From the IMG/VR virus record IMGVR_UViG_3300030104_005486, positions 1-30,122 of that record: a stretch of DNA of 30,122 nt; one strand, given 5' to 3'. Made by a program: the position numbers and the translations under genes. The notes beneath the pieces are model-generated. The model had not been told where the DNA came from and searched no databases. It was given only the letters and a program-made list of their open reading frames with translations. The DNA comes from a virus. Below are positions 1 through 5,748 of the stretch, piece by piece; positions within the stretch are counted from its first letter, which is position 1; every line of letters begins with the position of its first letter.

Positions 1-98
1 TCAGGCTATACAGTTTCAAGAAATCTGACCTAAGATGGGCAGATTTGCTTACTTTTTGGACCCAACCCCCAAAAAAATAAGATCTTTTGGCAAGCGGC
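1..98. repeat. Left copy of 98-bp terminal direct repeat
   Basis: Bases 1-98 are identical to 30024-30121. The next base differs: T at 99, A at 30122. This either shows that the contig closes on itself as a circle, or is a true direct terminal repeat. The repeat lies inside a non-coding stretch and contains one AAGATCTTT palindrome (79-87) and a hairpin (AAATCTG at 21-27 with CAGATTT at 40-46). Confidence 0.95.
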
Positions 99-150
99 TA
101 CTGTGAAAAAAAACTCTCGTATTTTTGCTTAAAAGGTTAAAAGATCTTTA
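1..150 (+). ncRNA. Right part of junction-spanning structured non-coding region
   Basis: This continues the gene-free region that begins at 29572. Read around the circle the region is about 600 nt. It lies between the stop of the last rightward small gene and the stop of the leftward secreted-protein gene. Visible structure: hairpin 21-27/40-46 (7 bp), CCAAAA 69-74 with TTTTGG 85-90, and AAAGATCTTT at 140-149, which can pair over 10 bp with the identical palindrome at 29571-29580 and so close the whole region. I see no credible ORF. That it is one RNA, and its strand, are inferences. It could instead be an origin, a packaging site or an operator array. Confidence 0.4.
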
Positions 151-151
151 C
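138..151. repeat. Palindrome-containing direct repeat, copy at right boundary of non-coding region
   Basis: The 14-mer TAAAAGATCTTTAC here is identical to 29569-29582. The two copies flank the non-coding region. The core AAAGATCTTT is a perfect 10-bp palindrome. Related copies (TAAGATCTTT) occur at 78-87/30101-30110 and 29866-29875. They could be protein-binding sites or RNA pairing partners. Confidence 0.8.
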
Positions 152-609
152 TAAAATATCTCAAGTTCGCAAGGTTGCGTGCCAGTTGAAGCAGTTAAGC
201 CCACAAAAGGTATGCCACCTTGACCACCAACCCTGAAATGGTCCAGCAACGATACGGTCAAGGTGAGGTCAGTCATAGTGTGGCTCAGGTCTGCTGATCC
301 TGATTTTGTTGCGAGGTGCGTGGCCGTTAAAACACCATTTTCAATCGTTCCAGTAAAGTTCTCAGTCCAACCGTAGGCCACGAAGTCAATGGTGTAGCCA
401 GTCGCCACAGTTCTTGAACTGTTTATCAAACTGTTCGTGGTTTTGGAGTTTATCCGCACGGTCGCGGCCTGTGTGTAAGCGGGTGAGTCAGAGTCAGCGA
501 AACAGTTGATCTGTCCCGTGTGGCTCACTGTGAAGTAGTCCGTGTCGCAACCGTTGTTGGCCACGAGGAACACCGCACACACCAGAATCTTGATCATTTT
601 GCCAAACAT
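151..609 (-). CDS. Putative secreted or membrane-anchored moron protein, function unknown
   Basis: A 152-residue protein read leftward, against all its virion-gene neighbours. ATG at 609 is preceded by GAGGTGA at good spacing, and a second ATG four codons in is possible. The N-terminus is a classic export signal: two lysines within the first seven residues, the hydrophobic run ILVCAVFLVA, then NNGC. The residues before that Cys do not fit a standard lipobox, so lipidation is uncertain. The mature part is Thr/Ser/Gly rich with alternating hydrophobic residues, suggesting beta structure, with further Cys residues at about 36 and 147. Base composition is about 50% G+C (30 of 60 in 181-240), against roughly 40% in the capsid gene, which suggests acquisition. 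Its own promoter and reverse orientation fit a lysogeny-expressed moron such as a surface or superinfection-exclusion protein, but no family is recognised. Confidence 0.7.
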   Translation of the reverse strand: MFGKMIKILVCAVFLVANNGCDTDYFTVSHTGQINCFADSDSPAYTQAATVRINSKTTNSLINSSRTVATGYTIDFVAYGWTENFTGTIENGVLTATHLATKSGSADLSHTMTDLTLTVSLLDHFRVGGQGGIPFVGLTASTGTQPCELEIF

Positions 610-657
610 ATGTCACCTCAGTTCAGCAAAGGAGTGATCAAGTCCTCTGCATCTATG

Positions 658-685
658 AACATATGGTAGATTCCGATTATTTCAA
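658..685 (-). promoter_or_regulatory. Candidate promoter for the leftward secreted-protein gene
   Basis: On the minus strand TTGAAA (680-685) and TATGTT (658-663) are separated by 16 bases, about 50 bases upstream of the ATG at 609. The -35 matches 5/6 of consensus and the -10 4/6. The -35 overlaps the left arm of the inverted repeat 681-690/740-749, so the site could be regulated. Confidence 0.4.
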
Positions 686-749
686 CAGTAAATTGTAATA
701 ATATAACAGTAAAATTTAGTGGTAAATTTCAGGAGTAAATACTGTTGAA
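681..749. repeat. 10-bp inverted repeat between divergent genes
   Basis: TTCAACAGTA (681-690) is the exact reverse complement of TACTGTTGAA (740-749). A third AACAGTAAA lies at 705-713. The arms sit between the leftward secreted-protein gene and the rightward HNH gene. They could be operator half-sites, or a hairpin in the HNH leader just before its ribosome binding site (AGAGAGG, 751-757). Confidence 0.6.
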
Positions 750-763
750 CAGAGAGGACCCCA

Positions 764-1090
764 GTGTCAAGAAAGCCGCTTACCTACACAGCCAAGAGTC
801 TGAACGCACACAAGATAGTGAGTGGTCGCGGCTGTTGGCTATGGCAGAAGACCATAAACACACAGGGCTACGGAGTCTGCACACACCTCAAGCGGGTTTG
901 GTTGGTGCATAGGCTCAGTGCCAAACTGAACCGTGTGAAGAACCACCGTTATCTTGACGGTAATGTGGTGTTGCACCTTTGTGACAATCCCAAGTGTTTC
1001 AATCCCCGGCATCTGCAGATAGGCACACAACGGGAAAATATGAAAGATATGAAGAGGAAAGGCAGATGGAACAGATTCAACCGCGGTTAG
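764..1090 (+). CDS. HNH homing endonuclease (HNH_3-like)
   Basis: A 108-residue protein starting at GTG 764 after AGAGAGG at 751-757. The N-terminus has the GCWLWQ and GYG elements common in phage HNH proteins. The C-terminal half carries the HNH core LHLCDNPKCFNPRHL, with catalytic His, Asn and His and zinc-type Cys spacing, followed by GTQRENMKDMKRKGR, the usual basic DNA-binding tail. Such free-standing enzymes cut unoccupied alleles and spread themselves and flanking DNA by repair. It sits between scaffold and capsid genes, an intron-less homing position, next to an acquired reverse gene and a non-coding region. G+C is about 55% in 841-900, well above the structural genes, which supports recent transfer. 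Confidence 0.92.
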   Translation: MSRKPLTYTAKSLNAHKIVSGRGCWLWQKTINTQGYGVCTHLKRVWLVHRLSAKLNRVKNHRYLDGNVVLHLCDNPKCFNPRHLQIGTQRENMKDMKRKGRWNRFNRG

Positions 1091-1245
1091 ATTCATTTCC
1101 TGCCGTGCATATGACCTTTGAACTGTGGGTCAATTATGTGTACGGTTATTCGCACACGGAATTTGACGAACACATACAAAAATTAAAAATCGCATACGAC
1201 CAGATTGAGTGGTCAAAGGCTATAAATACAAACAGCAAACAATAG
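1066..1245 (+). CDS. Small hypothetical protein (59 aa)
   Basis: The ATG at 1066 has a strong site (AGGAAAGG) just upstream and overlaps the last 25 bases of the HNH gene in another frame, suggesting translational coupling. An earlier in-frame ATG at 994 lies deep inside the HNH motif and is less likely. The product is rich in aromatic and charged residues (FELWVNYVYGY, then a Glu/Lys helix ending in INTNSKQ). No family recognised. It may belong with the HNH cassette. Confidence 0.5.
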   Translation: MEQIQPRLDSFPAVHMTFELWVNYVYGYSHTEFDEHIQKLKIAYDQIEWSKAINTNSKQ

Positions 1246-1400
1246 ACCTGACCCTAACGGACAATCTTGTTTAGAGTTTGTGAGTTCGCGAACCCAAACT
1301 ATGAGAGGACAATCTCGCAAGAGACCCTACATACAAGGATAATTCATTAACGTTTTAACATTAACTATGAACATTCATTAATTTGAAAGGAAAATAAACT
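1246..1400 (+). promoter_or_regulatory. Leader of the major capsid gene with small hairpins and repeats
   Basis: This 155-base leader holds GTTTG/CAAAC arms around the perfect palindrome GTTCGCGAAC (about 1284-1293), a TCTC-GCAA-GAGA hairpin with a GNRA-type tetraloop, a repeated GGACAATCT before each, and ATTCATTAA twice near the start codon. The capsid ribosome site is GAAAGGA before ATG 1401. The small stems may stabilise the mRNA or help expression of the abundant coat protein. No clear sigma-70 promoter is seen. Confidence 0.35.
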
Positions 1401-2282
1401 ATGGCAATAACTATAGACAACGCATTTTCTACTATGTTCTCTGACCAAGTGACTCACAATGCACAACAAAAAGCATCAAAGTTACAAGGTGCTGTTAGAA
1501 CAGTTAGAAATGTAACAGGTAGCACTTACAAGTTTCCAGTATTAGGAAAAGCAGGTGCAGTAAAAAACAAAGTTTCACATCAAGACATTGAAGCACTATC
1601 AACTTTCGCAGGAACACCGTCACCAGCAGGTGCGGCTACTTGGGTTGGTGCGACAGGTGCCCCAATGAACTTTGGAACTTCAGCAACAGCAACTATTGAC
1701 ACTTACTCAGCAGGTGAGTACGCAGATGATTTTGATATTTTGAAGACAAATGCGGATGTTAGAGATGCTTATGCGACTTCAATCGCGGCGGCTATGAACA
1801 GAGCCTATGACAATGCAATTATTTCTGCATTAGATGCCTCTGTATCAGCACAGACTTTAGCGGCTGAATTAACAAATAACACACTTAACGAAGCAGGTTT
1901 AATTGCTATCCATAAAGCATTGAACGACCAAGACGCTGACGAAAATGACAGATACTTACTTGTATCACCAAACGGATACAGTGAGTTAATCACAAATTTT
2001 GGTAACAAAGCAGATGGTCCATTCAACAGAGCATTTACGGATGGTTCTATCCCTAACGTGTTAGGTTTCAATGTTATTATGCACACAGGCTTATCAGCAG
2101 GTTCAAACTCAGATCACAAATCTTATGCGTGGTCTAAGAATTCAGTTGGTATGGCAGTGGGTAAAGATATTTCAACTTCTGTAAATTATGTTCCACAAAA
2201 ATTGGCTACATTAATTTCATCTGAGTTCTCAGGTGGTGCAGTTGTGATTGATCCTTTATCAGTAGTATCATTCGAAGCATAA
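1401..2282 (+). CDS. Major capsid protein
   Basis: A 293-residue protein, start supported by GAAAGGA. Early residues (DNAFSTMFSDQVTHNAQQK) and the central TYSAGEYADDFDILKTNADVR resemble coat proteins of marine T7-like phages. Composition is Ala/Ser/Thr/Gly rich with no membrane segment, as expected of an HK97-fold shell protein. It precedes the tail tube genes directly, the usual podovirus order. An excellent terminator follows, which would allow a separate abundant capsid transcript. The scaffold gene, normally next door, lies about 2.3 kb upstream around the circle. Assigned from position, size and sequence character; fold not tested. Confidence 0.85.
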   Translation: MAITIDNAFSTMFSDQVTHNAQQKASKLQGAVRTVRNVTGSTYKFPVLGKAGAVKNKVSHQDIEALSTFAGTPSPAGAATWVGATGAPMNFGTSATATIDTYSAGEYADDFDILKTNADVRDAYATSIAAAMNRAYDNAIISALDASVSAQTLAAELTNNTLNEAGLIAIHKALNDQDADENDRYLLVSPNGYSELITNFGNKADGPFNRAFTDGSIPNVLGFNVIMHTGLSAGSNSDHKSYAWSKNSVGMAVGKDISTSVNYVPQKLATLISSEFSGGAVVIDPLSVVSFEA

Positions 2283-2310
2283 TTCTAATTTTTTTAGGAT
2301 TGCAAACTTT

Positions 2311-2339
2311 AAAGGGCGGTGGCGACATCGCCCTTTTTT
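2311..2339 (+). terminator. Rho-independent terminator after capsid gene
   Basis: AAAGGGCG (2311-2318) pairs perfectly with CGCCCTTT (2329-2336) across a 10-base loop, followed by more T's. The 8-bp GC-rich stem plus T-tract is textbook and sits 29 bases after the capsid stop. Confidence 0.9.
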
Positions 2340-2373
2340 AATGACTAAATAATACACATAAGGATCTTATAAA

Positions 2374-2979
2374 ATGGCAACAACAAAATTCACAATAGCA
2401 ACACAATCACTCTTGAAAATTGGTGGCAATCCAATTTCAAGTTTTGCGGGCAACGACAGAGAATCAATAGTGGTATCCAATATGTACGATGACACAAAGA
2501 AATCATTGTTGTATTACACGTTTTGGAACTTCGCCACACAGAAAGCGACAGTATCAGCATTGGTAGAAACCATCACTGACGCCAGTTACAAATATGTGTA
2601 TCAATTACCAGGTGACTACATCAGAGTTAAAGGTATCTTTGATGCGAGTGGAACCAAGCACACAGACTATTCAATTGAGAAGAACAAAGTGTATGCAAAC
2701 ATATCACCTTTGAACATAGAGTACATACAAAACAAAGATGAGTCAGAGTTCCCACCTTTCTTCACAGAAGTTTTGATCGCAAAATTGGCTTTTGAAATAT
2801 GTGAAGCGGTCACAGGTGTTGGCACACTACAGGATAGGCTCGCACAGGACTATGAGAGAAAACTTAAAACTGCCAAGACAGTTGATGGTCAAGAAAATCC
2901 ACCTCGTACATTGTTAGATGAAGGTAGATTGAACAAAGCAAGAGTTGGTCGTTCAACAGTAATATATCCAAGGGGTTAA
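2374..2979 (+). CDS. Tail tubular protein A (T7 gp11-like, gatekeeper/connector)
   Basis: A 201-residue protein starting after AAGGATC. The N-terminal TIATQSLLKIGGNPISSF and following NMYDDTKKSLLYYTFWNFA match the pattern of podovirus tail tubular protein A, in which an N-terminal helix precedes a conserved aromatic segment (SLL..Y.WNFA). In T7 this protein forms the ring between portal and nozzle. Length is close to T7 gp11 (about 196 residues). It is followed after four bases by the much larger nozzle gene, the normal A-B pair. Confidence 0.85.
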   Translation: MATTKFTIATQSLLKIGGNPISSFAGNDRESIVVSNMYDDTKKSLLYYTFWNFATQKATVSALVETITDASYKYVYQLPGDYIRVKGIFDASGTKHTDYSIEKNKVYANISPLNIEYIQNKDESEFPPFFTEVLIAKLAFEICEAVTGVGTLQDRLAQDYERKLKTAKTVDGQENPPRTLLDEGRLNKARVGRSTVIYPRG

Positions 2980-2983
2980 TTAG

Positions 2984-5035
2984 ATGGCACAGATCAAAGT
3001 CGTCCAAAACTCTTTTACATCAGGTGAAGTAGGCGAGTATCTTGATGCAAGAGAAGACTTGGACATTTATACCACAGGTGCAAAGACGGTTGAGAACTTT
3101 TTCGTATTACCACAGGGTGGTCTTTTAAGAAGAACAGGTTTTGAATACATCGCAGGTGTCAATCTAAACGGAACAGATGAAACACATTTGGGTTTTGAAA
3201 CTAATGCAAGATTGATACCATTTAGATTTTCAACAGATCAGGAATACGTTTTAATTTTAGAACACAACACTAATGATGGTGGCAAGTTCCACGTCTATAA
3301 AAATGGTGCCAAGGCGACCACAGTCACAGATGCATTGTGTGGTTGGACAGCCGATAACATCAATGAGTGGCGATTCACACAGACATTTGACACAATGATT
3401 TTGACACACGAAGACTATGCACCAGTACAGATAACAAGGCAATCACACACCAGTTGGTCAATAGCCAATGTGAGCCACACTTTCTTACCTATGGCTAACT
3501 TTGACACAGGTATAACACTTCAACCAGACACAGGATCAAATGGTATTGATGTTGGTTCATCAAAAACTTTGACAGCATCAGCAGATCCAAGTTCGCATTT
3601 CAGCAACGGTGATTACATCAGAGTGAATGGTGGCTTATACAAAATCACATCAGTATCAAGTTCAACGACTATAACCTGTGACATTGAAGAAAAACCACAA
3701 AACACATTGTTGGCAGGTTCAACAGAATACCAACAGACGGCTTTCAGTGCCACAAAAGGTTATCCAAAATCAGTGACCTTCCACCAGAACAGATTGATAT
3801 ATGGTGGTACTAAAAACAAACCACAGACAATATTTGGATCACAGACAGGTGACTTCTTCAACTTCAAACCCACAGTGGCTTCAGTAGAAAATGATATCAC
3901 AGTAGGTACAGTGACAGATGATAGTGCATTCGCATTCACGATTGGTGCTGACACTTCAAACGTTATTAGACACGTTGTTTCCAAACAGACCTTATTCATC
4001 TTTACCAGTGATGGTGAGTTTGAAATGGTTGGGTCACCAGTGACACCGTCTAACGTGAATGTTAGACTACAGACCAAGTATGGTAGTGTAGCCGGTGCAC
4101 TGAATCCAACCACAGTTGACAACGAAGTATTATTTTGTAGTGCCAATGGTAGAGAACTTAGAGGTTTCGTGTTTGATTTCAACTCAGATTCCTTCTATGC
4201 GAAGAACTACACGATCATATCACACGATGTATTAAGCAATCCGCAAGACATCGCATTTATGAGAGCCCACAGGAACACAAACCAAAACTATGTTTTCATC
4301 ATTAACGCAGATGGCGAACTTGCAGTATTGGGATTGAACGTAGAGAAACAGGTTGCGGGTTGGTCAAGATTCAAGACAGATGGAAAATTTAAAAAAGTAG
4401 TTGCAGTTCACGATTCAGATACTGATCCAGAAACACAGAGATTGTATGCACTTGTAGAAAGAACAAGAACCAAAGATGACGGTTCAACTATCACAGGCTT
4501 ACATTTAGAAAGATTGACAGAAGACAATGTTTATTTAGATGGCTATATGACCAAGAACACAGGTTCAACATTTAGCACAATTGGTTCAGCACATCCATTC
4601 GCCAACCAAACAGTTAATATAGAAGCAGATGGTATAGTACACTCAGACAAAACAGTGGGTTCATTCAGCAGTGGAGCAAACATCACGTTAGATGACAGTT
4701 ACAGTGATGTACATATAGGTAAAAATTTCACATCAACATTAAAAACATTGACTTTGCCAGTATCGTTGAACGGACAACCATATAGAGGTGAGCAGATAAC
4801 AAAGATAAGTGCCTTGGCTAACTTGAACAACACACAGGCACTCAAGATAGATGGATCTGAACTTGATTTTAGATTTGCAGGACAGAACTTGGGAACAGCG
4901 ATCAATCCATTCACAGGAACCAAAAAAATATTTGTGAGTGGTGTATCAACTGACCCATTTGTTACATTGACAGTGGACACGCCATTGAAATCTACAATCT
5001 TAGGAATAACAACAGAGGTCAAATTTGGCACATAA
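2984..5035 (+). CDS. Tail tubular protein B (T7 gp12-like nozzle)
   Basis: A 683-residue protein. Its opening, NSFTSGEVGEYLDAREDLDIY followed by TGAKTVENFFVLPQGGLLRRTGFEYIAGV, is characteristic of podovirus tail nozzle or stabilisation proteins: a conserved GE.s..l..R.DL motif, then a PQGG..rRpGt.. motif. The remainder is beta-rich with many Thr/Ser/Asn, consistent with a propeller-like body. Length is near T7 gp12 (about 794) and related marine phage proteins. It starts four bases after tail protein A, so the two are probably co-translated. It forms the end of the tail that contacts the fibres. Confidence 0.88.
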   Translation: MAQIKVVQNSFTSGEVGEYLDAREDLDIYTTGAKTVENFFVLPQGGLLRRTGFEYIAGVNLNGTDETHLGFETNARLIPFRFSTDQEYVLILEHNTNDGGKFHVYKNGAKATTVTDALCGWTADNINEWRFTQTFDTMILTHEDYAPVQITRQSHTSWSIANVSHTFLPMANFDTGITLQPDTGSNGIDVGSSKTLTASADPSSHFSNGDYIRVNGGLYKITSVSSSTTITCDIEEKPQNTLLAGSTEYQQTAFSATKGYPKSVTFHQNRLIYGGTKNKPQTIFGSQTGDFFNFKPTVASVENDITVGTVTDDSAFAFTIGADTSNVIRHVVSKQTLFIFTSDGEFEMVGSPVTPSNVNVRLQTKYGSVAGALNPTTVDNEVLFCSANGRELRGFVFDFNSDSFYAKNYTIISHDVLSNPQDIAFMRAHRNTNQNYVFIINADGELAVLGLNVEKQVAGWSRFKTDGKFKKVVAVHDSDTDPETQRLYALVERTRTKDDGSTITGLHLERLTEDNVYLDGYMTKNTGSTFSTIGSAHPFANQTVNIEADGIVHSDKTVGSFSSGANITLDDSYSDVHIGKNFTSTLKTLTLPVSLNGQPYRGEQITKISALANLNNTQALKIDGSELDFRFAGQNLGTAINPFTGTKKIFVSGVSTDPFVTLTVDTPLKSTILGITTEVKFGT

Positions 5036-5059
5036 ATATTTGAAAGCAAGGAACTAACT

Positions 5060-5515
5060 ATGCCACAACTATTACCAGCATTACCAACATTAGCACAAGT
5101 GGGAACAGCCCTAACGACAGCGGCACCTTATATTGCGGCGGCAGGTACTATGTATATGGCTAATCAAAACATACAACTTGCGAACCAACAAGCGGCCATC
5201 AGTGAATACCAAGCGGCCAATGAGGCTATTGCTTTAAATGAGAGAAGTAACGAAAGACAAAGACGTTTACGAAGAACCATTGGAGCACAGCGAGCCTTGT
5301 ATAGTGCGAGTGGTGTTAGTTTAGAAGGAACACCAACAGATATATTTTCAGATACGGCGGCTGAATTCGCTTATGAAGATTATGCAGATAGATTTGACAC
5401 ATATGGAAGAATGGGATCAAAATCTATGGAAGCAGATGCGTACAGAAGATCAGGCAAACAGAAAGCATTTGGCAATCTGTTAGACTTTGGAATTACTTGG
5501 GGAATGAGAGGTTAA
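5060..5515 (+). CDS. Internal virion protein (T7 gp14-like)
   Basis: A 151-residue protein. The N-terminal third is hydrophobic and Ala-rich (LTTAAPYIAAAGTMYMANQ). It is followed by a long Gln/Ala/Glu coiled helix and the motif RRLRRTIGAQRALYSASGVSL with TPTDIF, seen in small internal core proteins of many podoviruses. In T7-like phages such proteins are ejected with the DNA and help form the channel across the envelope. It follows the nozzle gene and precedes the large internal proteins, as in T7. GGAACTAA before ATG 5060 is the likely ribosome site. Confidence 0.75.
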   Translation: MPQLLPALPTLAQVGTALTTAAPYIAAAGTMYMANQNIQLANQQAAISEYQAANEAIALNERSNERQRRLRRTIGAQRALYSASGVSLEGTPTDIFSDTAAEFAYEDYADRFDTYGRMGSKSMEADAYRRSGKQKAFGNLLDFGITWGMRG

Positions 5516-5519
5516 TTAT

Positions 5520-5657
5520 TTGAGTTTTGATCAGTGGTTTAGACAAAAGTACAACAAACAACCAAAAGATATTTTTTGGTATGATTTAGCCACTGTATAT
5601 TTAGATCAATACAAAAGAGAAACAGGAGAAATGAACAATGCCAAAAGTAGGAAGTAA
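5520..5657 (+). CDS. Small hypothetical protein (45 aa, TTG start)
   Basis: An open frame begins at TTG 5520, about nine bases after GAGAGG and four after the preceding stop, and runs 45 codons. The product opens SFDQWFRQKYNKQPKDIFWY, aromatic and charged like a real small soluble protein rather than random sequence, and its frame fills the gap between two genes. There is no ATG start. Its end overlaps the next small gene by 20 bases. Function unknown. Confidence 0.45.
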   Translation: MSFDQWFRQKYNKQPKDIFWYDLATVYLDQYKRETGEMNNAKSRK

Positions 5658-5748
5658 AAAATTTAGTTATACAAAAGCAGGTAAGAAGAAAGCCAAGTCT
5701 TATGCAAAGAAGACAGGTAAAAAAGTAAGTTACAGGAAAAAATATTAA
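5638..5748 (+). CDS. Very basic 36-aa protein
   Basis: ATG 5638 follows AGGAG, and the stop overlaps the next start (TAATG at 5746-5750), a strong sign of translation. Of 36 residues about 15 are Lys or Arg, with repeated SYxKK-like units (KKFSYTKAGKKKAKSYAKK). Size and charge suggest a nucleic-acid-binding or DNA-condensing peptide packed with the genome, comparable in character to viral protamine-like peptides. That role is inferred from composition and its place among internal virion genes. Confidence 0.65.
   Translation: MPKVGSKKFSYTKAGKKKAKSYAKKTGKKVSYRKKY

Noticed and set aside
151-609. Lipoprotein call from the Cys after the signal peptide
   Set aside because: Residues before the Cys (NNG) do not fit the lipobox, so only export is claimed.
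994-1065. Extended N-terminus of the 59-aa protein from ATG 994
   Set aside because: It would overlap the conserved HNH core in another frame; ATG 1066 has a strong ribosome site.
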